In this document: in pieces, positions 35,462 to 47,140 of the stretch | How positions within the stretch are numbered: position 1 is the stretch's first letter | Layout of the letters: the number at the start of each line of letters is the position of its first letter | From: Competibacter sp963695105 | Lineage (GTDB): Bacteria > Pseudomonadota > Gammaproteobacteria > Competibacterales > Competibacteraceae | NCBI GenBank assembly: GCA_963695105.1 | Contig: CAVOGC010000055.1 | Coordinates: 1-64,000, forward strand | Direction of reading: 5' to 3' | Length of the DNA stretch: 64,000 bases | Position numbers and translations under genes: made by a program | Notes under the pieces: generated by a model | What the model saw: the letters and a program-made list of their open reading frames with translations, nothing else | What the model was told of the DNA's origin: nothing | Databases searched by the model: none

Positions 35462-36538
35462 CTAGTGGGGGAAGGGCCACAGACGCAACTTCTCCTTGCC
35501 GATTTGCCACAAGCGGGCCAGGCCGTGCGGCTCGACGATCAGGAAGAACATGATCAAGGTTCCAAACAGCAGAATCTGAATGTGCGAGACCGTTGCGTTG
35601 GAAAAGGGCAGACCGAGCAATCCGGCTGCCCACGGCAGGGCGATATCGAGGAAAATCGGCAGCAACAGAATGAAGGCCGCGCCCAGGAAGCTGCCCAGGA
35701 TCGAACCCACCCCGCCGATAATGATCATGAACAGGATGCGGAACGACATATCCAGCGAAAAGCCGTCCGGTTCGACCGACCCCAGATAGCAGAAGGCGTA
35801 GAGCGCGCCCGCCACGCCGCAGTAGAACGAACTGACGGCGAACGCCAGCAGCTTGGTCGGCATCAGCCGGATGCCGATGACCGAAGCGGCCACGTCCATG
35901 TCGCGCACCGCCATCCAGGCGCGGCCGGTGGACGAGCGAACCATATTCTTGGCCGCCAGCGCCATGACGGCCACAATGCTCAGCACCAGCAGGTATTTTT
36001 CCCGTGGGGACGCGAATTCATGCCCGAGGATGATGAGCTTCTGGGCGGAAATCACCCCGGACGAGGAGTGGTTCGAGAACCAGGGGAATTTGGTCAGGCA
36101 CCAGACGATGAAGAATTGGGCCGCCAGCGTGGCCACCGCCAGATAAAAACCCTTGATCCACAAGCTCGGCAATCCGAACAGAATCCCCACGCCGGCCGCC
36201 GTCAGCCCGGCGCACACGAAGCTCGCCAGAATCGGGATTCCGTCGATCCGCAACTGAAAGTTGTAGGCGGCGTAGGCGCCGACCGCCATGAAGGCCGCCG
36301 AGCCCAGGGACAATTGGCCGGCGTAGCCGGTCAGGATGTTTAACCCGAGCGCGGCGAGGGAAAAAATCAGGAAGGGGATGAGAATGGCCGAGAGCCAGTA
36401 TTCGCTGGCCATGGCCGGAATCGCCAGAAAGACCACGGCGAGCAGAATCAGAATGCCGATACGGTCCTGACGGATGGGGAAAAGCTGCTGGTCGGCGGCG
36501 TAACGAGTCTTGAATTGGCCGGCCTCGCGGTAGAGCAT
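35462..36538 (-). CDS. livM: Branched-chain amino acid type ABC transporter, permease LivM
   Basis: This 358-residue inner-membrane permease has about ten hydrophobic segments. The family core is LNILTGYAGQLSLGSAAFMAVGAY (read in parts as LTGYAGQLSLG), and the C-terminal IIGGVGSILGSFLGAAFI loop contacts the ATPases. The stop TAG is inside a small hairpin, CCCCC-TAGT-GGGGG at 35458-35471 on the plus strand. It follows livH by 54 nt. Confidence 0.92.
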   Translation of the reverse strand: MLYREAGQFKTRYAADQQLFPIRQDRIGILILLAVVFLAIPAMASEYWLSAILIPFLIFSLAALGLNILTGYAGQLSLGSAAFMAVGAYAAYNFQLRIDGIPILASFVCAGLTAAGVGILFGLPSLWIKGFYLAVATLAAQFFIVWCLTKFPWFSNHSSSGVISAQKLIILGHEFASPREKYLLVLSIVAVMALAAKNMVRSSTGRAWMAVRDMDVAASVIGIRLMPTKLLAFAVSSFYCGVAGALYAFCYLGSVEPDGFSLDMSFRILFMIIIGGVGSILGSFLGAAFILLLPIFLDIALPWAAGLLGLPFSNATVSHIQILLFGTLIMFFLIVEPHGLARLWQIGKEKLRLWPFPH

Positions 36539-36592
36539 GAGTTTTTCTCCTTCTCCCCTCTTCCCACGGGAGAGCGCTTGGGGGTGAGGGCG

Positions 36593-37507
36593 TTATACCC
36601 GGTCGATGTGCTTCTCGCCGAAGAGCCCTTCGGGGCGAACCAGGAGGAAGAACAGGGCCAAAACGTAGGGGAACCAGCCTTCGATGCCGCCAAAGTTGCC
36701 GCCGAACATCGACTGCATGACCGGCGGCAGGTAGATCTCCGCCAGTTTTTCCGAAGCGCCGATCAGCAGGCCGCCGACAATGGCGCCCGGCACCGAGGTG
36801 AAGCCGCCGATGATCAGCACCGGCAGCGCCTTGAGCGCGGTGAAGGTAAGCGCAAACTGCACGCCGTTGCGGGCGCCCCACATCAGGCCGGCGACCAGGG
36901 CGACAAAGCCGGCGATGCCCCAGACGATGGCCCAGATGTGCTGCAAGGGGATGCCGATGGACAGCGCCGCCTGATGGTCGTCGGCCACCGCCCGCAGCGC
37001 CCGGCCGATCCGGGTGTACTGGAAAAACAGGGCCAGCATCGTCACCAGCAGGGCGGCGACCCCGGCCGCCACCAGGTCGAACCTGGAAATCACCATGTCC
37101 CACGAATCGAGAATGGCCGGGATCGGCTCATCCACGATGCCGAGATCGAGGGCGCGCGGATCGCTGCCGAACACCATCGGCGCCAGGCCTTCGATGAAGA
37201 ACGCCAGGCCGATCGTCGCCATGAACAGGGTGATGGGGGGCTGATTGACCAGTTTGCGCAGGACGAATTTTTCGGTGGCGATGCCGAACAGCGTCATGAT
37301 GACGAAGGCGAGGATGATCGCCAGCCACAACGGCGCGCCCTGCTCCATGCAGCCCACCACCGACAACGCGGCGAGATAGACCATTGCCCCCTGGGCGAAG
37401 TTGAAGACGCCGGAGGCTTTATAGATCAGCACAAAGCCCAGGGCCACCAGCGCATACATCACCCCGGAGAGCAGACCGCTGATCAGGACTTCCAGAAAAA
37501 ATTGCAT
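36593..37507 (-). CDS. livH: Branched-chain amino acid type ABC transporter, permease LivH
   Basis: This 304-residue inner-membrane permease partners LivM. It starts FFLEVLISGLLSGVMYALVA and has the typical FVLIYKASGVFNFAQGAM segment. The C-terminal coupling loop IIGGFTSVPGAIVGGLLIG matches the family. It starts 13 nt after livG. Length and hydrophobic pattern are normal. Confidence 0.93.
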   Translation of the reverse strand: MQFFLEVLISGLLSGVMYALVALGFVLIYKASGVFNFAQGAMVYLAALSVVGCMEQGAPLWLAIILAFVIMTLFGIATEKFVLRKLVNQPPITLFMATIGLAFFIEGLAPMVFGSDPRALDLGIVDEPIPAILDSWDMVISRFDLVAAGVAALLVTMLALFFQYTRIGRALRAVADDHQAALSIGIPLQHIWAIVWGIAGFVALVAGLMWGARNGVQFALTFTALKALPVLIIGGFTSVPGAIVGGLLIGASEKLAEIYLPPVMQSMFGGNFGGIEGWFPYVLALFFLLVRPEGLFGEKHIDRV

Positions 37508-37520
37508 GGTCCCGGTCTCC

Positions 37521-38303
37521 TCAGTGACTCACGCCCAGATAGGCGGCGATCACGTCTTCGTTGTTCTTCACGTCGTCCGGCAGGCCATCGCCGATCTTTT
37601 TGCCGTAGTCGAGCACCACGACGCGGTCGGAAATATCCATCACCACGCCCATATCGTGCTCGATCAGGACGACGGTGGTGCCAAACTGATCGTTGACATC
37701 GAGAATGAAGCGGCACATGTCCTGCTTTTCCTCGACGTTCATGCCGGCCATCGGCTCATCCAGCAGCAACATGGACGGCTCGGCCGCCAGCGCCCGGCCC
37801 AGTTCCACCCGCTTTTGCAGACCGTAGGGCAAGCGACCCACCGGGGTTTTGCGGATATGCTGGATTTCGAGGAAGTCGATGACTTCCTCCACTTTTTTAC
37901 GGTGTTCCAGTTCCTCCTTCCTGGCCCGACCCAGCCACAGGGCGTGTTCGATGAAGCTGGCCTTCATTCGGGTGATGCGCCCGGTCATGATGTTGTCGAG
38001 CACGCTCATGCCCTTGAACAGCGCGATGTTCTGGAAGGTGCGGGCGATGCCCTGGACGGCCGCCGCGTGCGGTTCCATTTTTTTACGCTCCCGGCCGCGG
38101 AAAATAATGACGCCTTCCTGCGGGTGGTAGACCCCGTTGATGACATTCAACATGGAACTCTTGCCGGCGCCGTTGGGACCGATGATGGCGCGGATTTCGT
38201 GCTCGCGGACATCGAAGGAAATGTCGATCAGGGCCTTGACCCCGCCGAAGCGCAGCGAAATATTTTGTAAATCGAGAACGACGTCGCCGATTTTTTTGGC
38301 CAT
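37521..38303 (-). CDS. livG: Branched-chain amino acid type ABC transporter, ATP-binding protein LivG
   Basis: This 260-residue ABC ATPase has Walker A IGPNGAGKSSMLN, the LivG-type ARTFQNIALFKGMSVLDN Q-loop region, signature LPYGLQKRVELGRAL, Walker B MLLLDEPMAGMN and switch histidine in VLIEHDMGVVM. The signature reads YGLQ in place of the usual SGGQ, a common LivG variant. It lies 3 nt after the acyl-CoA ligase stop, so the ligase and transporter are clearly one operon. Confidence 0.93.
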   Translation of the reverse strand: MAKKIGDVVLDLQNISLRFGGVKALIDISFDVREHEIRAIIGPNGAGKSSMLNVINGVYHPQEGVIIFRGRERKKMEPHAAAVQGIARTFQNIALFKGMSVLDNIMTGRITRMKASFIEHALWLGRARKEELEHRKKVEEVIDFLEIQHIRKTPVGRLPYGLQKRVELGRALAAEPSMLLLDEPMAGMNVEEKQDMCRFILDVNDQFGTTVVLIEHDMGVVMDISDRVVVLDYGKKIGDGLPDDVKNNEDVIAAYLGVSH

Positions 38304-38306
38304 GGT

Positions 38307-40274
38307 TCAAGCCGCTTTCCGCATTGCGGGGAAGGTCTCGGCGTCAATGATCCCGAGATCGGCGGATATCTTGCCGCGCCGGCCATCCTCGAACTTGACT
38401 TCGGTTTCGATGAATTGCGTGGATTGACCGCCGTACAGGGCGTCGATCAGCACCTGGTACTTTTTCGCCACAAAGGTGCGCCGTACCTTCCGGGTTCGGG
38501 TCAGCTCGTCGTCGTCGGGATCGAGTTCCTTGTGCAGGATAAGGAAGCGATGAATCTGCGAGTCCGCCACCATGGCGTCCTGGGCCAGGGTGGCGTTGAC
38601 CTCCTCGACGCAGGTTTTGAGCAGATCGTGGACCTGCGGCTTGCTGGCCAGATCGGTGTAGCCGGAATAGGCGATGCCGCGCCGCTCGGCCCAGTTGCCC
38701 ACCGCGTCCACGTCGATGTTGACGAAGGCGCAGACCATGGCCCGGTCGTGGCCGAAACAGACGGCTTCCTTGATGTACTGAAAAAATTTGAGTTTGTTTT
38801 CGATGTAGTTGGGGGCAAACATGGCCCCGTTGGCCAACTTGCCCACGTCCTTGGCCCGGTCGATGATGTTCAGATGGCCGTCCGCGTCGATGAAACCGGC
38901 GTCGCCGGTCATGAAATAGCCATCGGCATTGAGCGACTCGGCGGTGGCGTCGGGCCGCTTGTAATATTCCTTGAGCAGCATCGGGCCTTTCACCAGCACC
39001 TCGCCGTTATCGGCGATCCTGATCTCCACCCCCGGCGCCGGAGCGCCCACGCTACTGGACTTGACTTGGCCATCCGGTTGCAGACAGACGTAAGCGCAGG
39101 TTTCGGTCTGGCCGTACAGTTGCTTGAGGTTGATCCCGATGGAACGGTAGAAACTGAAGAGTTCGGGGCCAATGGCGGCCCCGGCGGTGTAAGCGACGCG
39201 GATGCGGCTCAGGCCGAGGACATTGCGCAGGGGACCGTAGACCAGCAGGGTTCCCAATCCATAGAGCAGCCGGTCGCCGAGACCCACCGGCTTGCCGTCG
39301 AGAATGGCGCCGCCGCAGCGCTTCGCCACGCCCAGGAAGTAATGGAACAGCTTGCGCTTGATCGCGCTGGCGTCCTCCATGCGGATCATGACGGAGGTCA
39401 GTAGACTCTCGAACACCCTGGGCGGCGCGAAGTAATAGGTCGGGCCGATTTCGCGCAGGTCGGTCATCACCGTGTCGCCGGATTCCGGGCAATTGATGGT
39501 GAAACCCACCACCAACGACTGGGCGAAGGAGAACAGGTGGTCGCCCACCCAGGCCATCGGCAGATAGGAAAGAATGTCGCCGGCGGCGTCCAGCTTGTCG
39601 ATTTTCATGCCGCCCTGGGCGGACGCGATGAAGGCGGCGTGAGTCTGGCAGACGCCTTTGGGCATGCCGGTGGTGCCGGAGGTGTAGAGCATGACCGAAA
39701 CATCATCGGCCTGCCCCCGCGCCACTTCGGCGTCGAGAAAATCCGGATGGTTGCGATTGTGAATCCGCCCCATCTCCATCAAGGCGCGGATGTCGTGGAG
39801 GAAGGGCTGATTGTAGTGACGCATTCCCCGCGGGTCGTCGTAGACGATGTGCCCGAGCAGGGGAACCTGGTCCATGACCTCCAGCAGTTTGTCCACCTGC
39901 TCCTGATCTTCGACCGCGGCGAAGCGAATGGCGGCGTCCTGGAGGACAAAGAGCATTTCATCCGCCACCGCATCCTGGTAGAGCGGCACGGGAACGCCGC
40001 CGAGGCATTGGGCGGCGCTCATCATCATATAGAGATGGGGCCGGTTGTCGCCGATGATGGCCAGGTTGTCGCCGCGCTTGAAGCCCAGCGCCGCCAGGCC
40101 GCTGGCCATGGCGCGCACCCGCTCGGCGACGTCGGACCAGCTCCAGGTCTGCCAGATACCGAGATCCTTTTCGCGGATGGCCGGGGCCTTACCCCGTGCC
40201 TTGGCATGATGAAACAGCAGGCGCGGAAAGGTATGCAAGCCATCCGGCGTCCCGGCGCTGGTTCCAAACGACAT
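38307..40274 (-). CDS. AMP-dependent acyl-CoA synthetase (long-chain or branched acid type)
   Basis: This 655-residue ANL-superfamily ligase forms acyl-CoA through an acyl-adenylate. The P-loop motif is VMLYTSGTTGMPKG (about 205-218). It also has the YGQTETCAYV motif A5 and the YFMTGDAGFID motif A7, with the hinge IIDRAKDVGKLANG. It resembles long-chain fatty acid ligases of the FadD15/AAE type, including the C-terminal TRTRKVRRTFVAKKY region. It is first in the operon with livGHMKF, an arrangement seen in several proteobacteria. That hints that the transported substrate, or a deaminated product of it, is activated by CoA. Confidence 0.88.
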   Translation of the reverse strand: MSFGTSAGTPDGLHTFPRLLFHHAKARGKAPAIREKDLGIWQTWSWSDVAERVRAMASGLAALGFKRGDNLAIIGDNRPHLYMMMSAAQCLGGVPVPLYQDAVADEMLFVLQDAAIRFAAVEDQEQVDKLLEVMDQVPLLGHIVYDDPRGMRHYNQPFLHDIRALMEMGRIHNRNHPDFLDAEVARGQADDVSVMLYTSGTTGMPKGVCQTHAAFIASAQGGMKIDKLDAAGDILSYLPMAWVGDHLFSFAQSLVVGFTINCPESGDTVMTDLREIGPTYYFAPPRVFESLLTSVMIRMEDASAIKRKLFHYFLGVAKRCGGAILDGKPVGLGDRLLYGLGTLLVYGPLRNVLGLSRIRVAYTAGAAIGPELFSFYRSIGINLKQLYGQTETCAYVCLQPDGQVKSSSVGAPAPGVEIRIADNGEVLVKGPMLLKEYYKRPDATAESLNADGYFMTGDAGFIDADGHLNIIDRAKDVGKLANGAMFAPNYIENKLKFFQYIKEAVCFGHDRAMVCAFVNIDVDAVGNWAERRGIAYSGYTDLASKPQVHDLLKTCVEEVNATLAQDAMVADSQIHRFLILHKELDPDDDELTRTRKVRRTFVAKKYQVLIDALYGGQSTQFIETEVKFEDGRRGKISADLGIIDAETFPAMRKAA

Positions 40275-40566
40275 TGCTTTCCTCCCGGCCGATTCCCGGC
40301 TTTCAAGAACCGGATTCGGCCATTTGATGGTTCGTTTTATTGTGTTGTAATCGTCGGCGCAAATCGGAAAATCGGTTGTTCCGGCGCTAATAATTTCCTC
40401 GTGGAAACTCCCAGGGGCCAGAATCGGAAGGTAAGTGATAAAAAGAGCTTAGCGCACCTGAAATGCAAGTACAGAGAGGCTCGATTGGGCTCGTTCCGAA
40501 TGCCGCAAGGCATGGCGCCCTGTCGGGCTTTCAGGTAAATAAAGTATTCCGCAACGGGAAAACGAT
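40275..40566. other. Divergent regulatory region between ligase-liv and liu operons
   Basis: This 292-bp non-coding region holds the starts of two divergent operons. An imperfect hairpin (GGCCGATTCCCGG with CCGGATTCGGCC, about 40287-40321) lies in the ligase leader just upstream of its ribosome-binding site. AT-rich blocks near 40327-40350 and 40388-40400 could hold -10 boxes, but no near-consensus promoter pair stands out by eye. No MerR-type LiuR gene is present next to it. Confidence 0.4.
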
Positions 40567-41739
40567 ATGTCATTCCATAGCCTGAATTTCAATCTGGGCG
40601 AGACCATCGACATGCTGCGCGATACGGTGCGCGCCTTTGCCAGGAAGGAAATCGCCCCCCGGGCCGCTCAAATCGACCGCGACAACCAATTTCCCGTCGA
40701 TTTATGGAAAAAATTCGGCGATCTGGGGCTGATCGGCATGACCGTCGACGAGCAATACGGCGGCGTCACGATGGGCTATCTGGCCCATATCGTCGCCATG
40801 GAGGAACTTTCCCGCGCTTCCGCCGCCGTCGCGTTGTCCTACGGCGCCCATTCCAACCTGTGCGTCAACCAGATTCACCGCAACGGAACCGCCGACCAGA
40901 GAGCCCGGTATCTACCTCAACTGGTTGCCGGCGAGCAGGTCGGAGCGCTGGCCATGTCCGAGGCCAACGCCGGCTCCGACGTGGTCTCCATGAAACTGCG
41001 CGCCGACAGGAAGGGCGATCGCTACGTTCTGAACGGCGGCAAGATGTGGATTACCAACGGCGGCGAGGCCGATACGCTGGTGATCTACGCCAAGACCGAC
41101 ATCAACGCGGGTCCCCGGGGCATCACCGCCTTCATCGTCGAAAAGGGTTTCAAGGGTTTCAGCCACGGCTCACACCTGGACAAGCTGGGGATGCGGGGTT
41201 CCAACACCTGTCCGCTGTTTTTCGACGACTGCGAAGTGCCGGAAGAGAACGTGCTGGGCGGCGTGGGCAACGGCGTCAAGGTGCTCATGTCCGGCCTCGA
41301 CTACGAGCGCGCCGTGCTGGCCGGCGGGCCGCTGGGCATCATGGCCGCCTGCATGGACGTGGTGGTCCCCTACCTCCACGACCGCCGGCAGTTCGGCGTT
41401 CCCATCGGCGAGTTTCAGCTCATGCAGGGCAAGCTGGCCGATCTGTACACCACCTGGCAAGCCTGCCGCGCCTACGTCTACGCCGTGGGCCAGTCCTGCG
41501 ACCGGGCCGACCATGCCCGCATTTTGCGCAAGGACGCCGCCGGCGCCATTCTCTACGCCTCGGAAAAGGCCACCTGGATGGCCGGGGAAGCAATTCAGGT
41601 TCTGGGCGGCAACGGCTACATCAACGAATATCCCACCGGCCGCCTGTGGCGGGACGCGAAACTTTACGAGATCGGGGCCGGCACTTCGGAAATCCGCCGG
41701 ATGCTCATCGGCCGCGAACTGTTCGCCGAGAGCGCCTGA
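40567..41739 (+). CDS. liuA: Isovaleryl-CoA dehydrogenase
   Basis: This 390-residue acyl-CoA dehydrogenase catalyses step 3 of leucine breakdown, isovaleryl-CoA to 3-methylcrotonyl-CoA. Isovaleryl-specific features are the glutamate in the internal helix segment GLDYERAVLAGGPLGIM and the terminal IGAGTSEIRRMLIGREL, where other acyl-CoA dehydrogenases have the catalytic YEG. It also has ALAMSEANAGSDVVSM and KMWITNGGEAD. It starts the liu operon; liuB follows after a single base. Confidence 0.96.
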   Translation: MSFHSLNFNLGETIDMLRDTVRAFARKEIAPRAAQIDRDNQFPVDLWKKFGDLGLIGMTVDEQYGGVTMGYLAHIVAMEELSRASAAVALSYGAHSNLCVNQIHRNGTADQRARYLPQLVAGEQVGALAMSEANAGSDVVSMKLRADRKGDRYVLNGGKMWITNGGEADTLVIYAKTDINAGPRGITAFIVEKGFKGFSHGSHLDKLGMRGSNTCPLFFDDCEVPEENVLGGVGNGVKVLMSGLDYERAVLAGGPLGIMAACMDVVVPYLHDRRQFGVPIGEFQLMQGKLADLYTTWQACRAYVYAVGQSCDRADHARILRKDAAGAILYASEKATWMAGEAIQVLGGNGYINEYPTGRLWRDAKLYEIGAGTSEIRRMLIGRELFAESA

Positions 41740-41740
41740 G

Positions 41741-43348
41741 ATGAGCGTCATCAAGTCCCGGATCAATCCCCGCTCGGCCGAATTCCAGGCCAATGCGGAC
41801 ACCATGCGGGCCTTGGTCGCCGATTTGCGCGACAGGATCGCCGAGGTGGCGTTGGGCGGCAGCGAGGCGGCCCGCCAGAAACACGCCGCCCGCGGCAAGT
41901 TGCTGCCCAGGGAGCGGGTGAATCACCTGCTCGATCCCGGAACGCCCTTCCTCGAAATCGGCCAACTGACGGCTTACGGCCTCTACGACGACGAATCGCC
42001 GGCGGCGGGCATGATCGCGGGCGTCGGTCGGGTGCAGGGCGGCGAGTGCATGATCTTGGCCAACGACGCCACGGTGAAAGGCGGCACCTACTATCCGCTG
42101 ACCGTGAAAAAGCACCTGCGCGCCCAGGAAATCGCCGAGCAGAATCATCTGCCCTGCATCTATCTGGTGGACTCGGGCGGCGCGTTTCTGCCCAGGCAGG
42201 ATGAAGTTTTTCCCGACCGGGACCACTTCGGCCGCATTTTCTACAATCAGGCCAACATGTCCGCCAAGGGCATCCCGCAAATCGCCGTGGTCATGGGGTC
42301 CTGCACCGCCGGCGGCGCTTACGTGCCGGCCATGTCCGACGAGACGGTCATCGTCAGGAATCAGGGCACCATCTTCCTCGGTGGGCCGCCACTGGTGAAA
42401 GCCGCCACCGGCGAGGTGGTGACGGCCGAGGATTTAGGCGGCGGCGACGTTCATGCCCGCATCTCCGGGGTCGCCGACCATCTGGCCGAAAACGACGCGC
42501 ACGCCCTGTATATCGCCCGGCGCATTCTCGCCAACCTCAACCGGATCAAACCGGTGAGTCTGGCGCTGGGAAGTGGTGAAGAGCCGATTTACGACCCCGA
42601 GGAAATCTACGGCATCCTGCCCACCGATACCCGCAAGCCCTACGACGTGCGGGAAATCATCGCCCGACTGGTGGATGGATCGCGCTTCGACGAGTTCAAG
42701 GCCCGTTACGGAACCACGCTGGTCACCGGCTTTGCGCAACTCTGTGGCTATCCGGTGGGCGTCGTCGCCAACAACGGCATTCTGTTCGGCGAGTCCGCCC
42801 AGAAAGGCGCGCACTTTATTGAGCTGTGCGGGCAGCGCGGCATTCCGCTGCTGTTTCTGCAAAACATCTCCGGCTTCATGGTGGGCCGCAAGTATGAAAA
42901 CGGCGGCATCGCCAAGGACGGGGCCAAGATGGTGACCGCCGTATCCACCGTTCAGGTCCCCAAGGTCACCGTGCTGATCGGCGGCAGTTTCGGGGCCGGC
43001 AACTATGGGATGTGTGGCCGCGCCTACTCGCCGCGCTTTTTGTGGACCTGGCCGAACAGCCGGATTTCGGTGATGGGCGGCGAACAGGCGGCGAGCGTGC
43101 TGGCGACCGTGCGCCGGGACGGCATCGAGGCCGGCGGCGGCGTCTGGAGCGCGGAGGAAGAGGACGCATTCAAGGCGCCGATCCGCGAACGGTACGAGGT
43201 CCAGGGTCATCCCTACTACGCCACGGCCCGGCTGTGGGACGACGGGGTGGTGGACCCGATTCAGACCCGGCGCATCATCGGGCTGTCGCTGTCGGCGGCT
43301 CTCAACGCGCCCATTCCGCCGACCCGATTCGGCGTTTTCAGAATGTGA
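41741..43348 (+). CDS. liuB: 3-Methylcrotonyl-CoA carboxylase, carboxyltransferase (beta) subunit
   Basis: The 535-residue beta subunit transfers CO2 from biotin to 3-methylcrotonyl-CoA. Family signatures are YLVDSGGAFLPRQDEVFPDR, VVMGSCTAGGAYVPAMSDE, FLGGPPLVKAATGEVV, the HARISGVADHLAEND segment and GGSFGAGNYGMCGRAY. The ATG at 41741 is one base after the liuA TGA. Size and landmarks match MCC beta better than propionyl-CoA carboxylase beta. Confidence 0.96.
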   Translation: MSVIKSRINPRSAEFQANADTMRALVADLRDRIAEVALGGSEAARQKHAARGKLLPRERVNHLLDPGTPFLEIGQLTAYGLYDDESPAAGMIAGVGRVQGGECMILANDATVKGGTYYPLTVKKHLRAQEIAEQNHLPCIYLVDSGGAFLPRQDEVFPDRDHFGRIFYNQANMSAKGIPQIAVVMGSCTAGGAYVPAMSDETVIVRNQGTIFLGGPPLVKAATGEVVTAEDLGGGDVHARISGVADHLAENDAHALYIARRILANLNRIKPVSLALGSGEEPIYDPEEIYGILPTDTRKPYDVREIIARLVDGSRFDEFKARYGTTLVTGFAQLCGYPVGVVANNGILFGESAQKGAHFIELCGQRGIPLLFLQNISGFMVGRKYENGGIAKDGAKMVTAVSTVQVPKVTVLIGGSFGAGNYGMCGRAYSPRFLWTWPNSRISVMGGEQAASVLATVRRDGIEAGGGVWSAEEEDAFKAPIRERYEVQGHPYYATARLWDDGVVDPIQTRRIIGLSLSAALNAPIPPTRFGVFRM

Positions 43349-43351
43349 TTT

Positions 43352-44171
43352 ATGGCCCCCACGCTTGAAATCCAGTACGCCGGAGCGGTCGCCACCCTGT
43401 GGATGAACCGCCCCGAACTTCACAACGCCTTCAATCCCCAACTGATCGCGGACCTCACCGCCGCCTGCCGCGCACTCGACGCCGACCATGCGGTGCGGGT
43501 GGTGATTCTGGCCGGTCGCGGCAAAAGCTTCTCCGCCGGCGCCGATCTGAACTGGATGAAAGCGGCCGGTCAGGCGTCGGTCGAGGAAAACCTCGAAGAT
43601 GCCCGGCGGCTGGCGGCCATGCTGCGCACCTTGGCCGAACTGCGCAAGCCGACCATCGCCCGGGTGCATGGCGCGGCTCTCGGCGGCGGTCTGGGACTGG
43701 CGGCGGCCTGCGATCTGTGCGTGGCCGCGACCGGCGCGGTCTTCGCGACCTCGGAGGTCCGCTTCGGGATCATTCCCGCCACGATCGGCCCCTACGTGAT
43801 CCGCGCCATCGGCGAACGGCAAGCGTATCGCTATTTCCAGACGGCGGAACGCATCGACGCCCAGCGCGCTCTGGGAAATTGGCCTGGTTCATGAAGTGGT
43901 AATGGCCGAAGAGCTGGACGCCAAGATTCAGCAGTTGACCGACGCCTTACTCCAAGGCGGTCCCCAGGCCCAAGCGGCAGCGAAAGCACTGATTCGAGCC
44001 GTGGCCGGCCAACCGATGAGCGATGAGTTGGTGGAAGACACCGCCCGCCGCATTGCGACGCTGCGCGCTGCGCCGGAAGCCCGGGAAGGACTTGCCGCGT
44101 TCATGGAAAAGCGGCCACCGGCCTGGATGGACGTCGTTGCTGTAGATTCACCCAACCGGGCGGGGAGGTAG
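43352..44171 (+). pseudogene. liuC: Methylglutaconyl-CoA hydratase-like enoyl-CoA hydratase, one extra base
   Basis: This crotonase should hydrate 3-methylglutaconyl-CoA to HMG-CoA. The first frame covers MNRPELHNAFNPQLI, GRGKSFSAGADLNWMK (oxyanion hole), GAALGGGLGLAAACDL and SEVRFGIIPATIGPY. It then breaks in NWPGS-stop at 43894. Removing one G from the run at 43873-43875 gives the continuous EIGLVHEVVMAEELDAK join and a 272-residue protein ending AFMEKRPPAWM. The neighbours on both sides are intact and tightly spaced, so selection on the operon looks real. A sequence error is likely; a true loss would have to be bypassed by another hydratase. Confidence 0.9.
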
Positions 44172-44175
44172 GTCG

Positions 44176-46179
<2,004 letters not shown>

Positions 46180-46184
46180 AGTTC

Positions 46185-47123
46185 ATGAGCCTGAAATCGA
46201 TGCAGTTGCCTGATACGGTCAAAATCGTCGAGGTGGGTCCGCGCGACGGCTTGCAAAACGAGCCCAGGGTGATCGCCACCGCGACCAAGATAGAGTTGAT
46301 CGCTCGACTGGGGAGAGCCGGATTGAAAGTCATTGAGGCGACCTCCTTCGTTTCGCCGAAGTGGGTGCCGCGAATGGCCGACAGCGCCGCGGTCATGAGC
46401 GCCATCGAGCGCTTGCCCGGCGTTGCGTACCCGGTGCTGACGCCGAACTTGAAGGGCTTTGAAGCGGCTCTAACGGCGGGCGCGCGGGAAGTCGCCGTGT
46501 TCGGCGCGGCTTCCGAGTCCTTCTCGCAAAAAAACATTAATTGTTCCATCGCCGACTCGCTGAAGCGCTTCGAGCCGGTAGCGGCGGCGGCGCAACAGGC
46601 CGGCGTCCGGGTGCGCGGCTATGTGTCCTGCGCGCTCGGTTGCCCCTACGAAGGAGATGTCAAGCCGGCGGCGGTCGCTCAGGTGGCCGCCGCCCTGTTC
46701 GACATGGGGTGCCACGAGGTCAGTTTGGGCGATACGATCGGGGTCGGAACGCCAGAGGCGGCGAAACGCCTGATCGAGGCGGTGAGCGCCCGCGTGCCCC
46801 TCGACCGCATCGCCGGCCATTATCACGACACCTATGGCATGGCCATCGCCAATATCTACGCTTCACTCCAATGTGGCGTGGCGGTGTTCGACGCTTCGGT
46901 GGCCGGGCTGGGCGGATGTCCCTACGCGCGCGGCGCTTCCGGCAACGTCGCCACCGAGGATGTCGTGTATCTGCTGAACGGACTGGGGATCGCAACCGGT
47001 ATCGATCTTAACGCCCTCATCGATTGTTCGGCATGGATCAGCGCGATGCTGGAGCACCCGCCGGCGTCGAAAGTCGCGCGGGCGAGAGCCGGCCGGCCGC
47101 CTCCGACCACCGAACCCTCCTGA
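46185..47123 (+). CDS. liuE: Hydroxymethylglutaryl-CoA lyase
   Basis: HMG-CoA lyase is a TIM-barrel metal enzyme that splits HMG-CoA into acetyl-CoA and acetoacetate, the last step of leucine breakdown. It has about 312 residues. Signatures are VEVGPRDGLQNEP at the start, ATSFVSPKWVPRMAD, GHYHDTYGMA (metal histidines) and the active-site cysteine loop LGGCPYARGASGNVATED. ATG at 46185 is used. A GTG at 46176 overlapping the liuD stop would add three residues and is also possible. Confidence 0.95.
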   Translation: MSLKSMQLPDTVKIVEVGPRDGLQNEPRVIATATKIELIARLGRAGLKVIEATSFVSPKWVPRMADSAAVMSAIERLPGVAYPVLTPNLKGFEAALTAGAREVAVFGAASESFSQKNINCSIADSLKRFEPVAAAAQQAGVRVRGYVSCALGCPYEGDVKPAAVAQVAAALFDMGCHEVSLGDTIGVGTPEAAKRLIEAVSARVPLDRIAGHYHDTYGMAIANIYASLQCGVAVFDASVAGLGGCPYARGASGNVATEDVVYLLNGLGIATGIDLNALIDCSAWISAMLEHPPASKVARARAGRPPPTTEPS

Positions 47124-47140
47124 CCCGTGGAGAGAGACCG

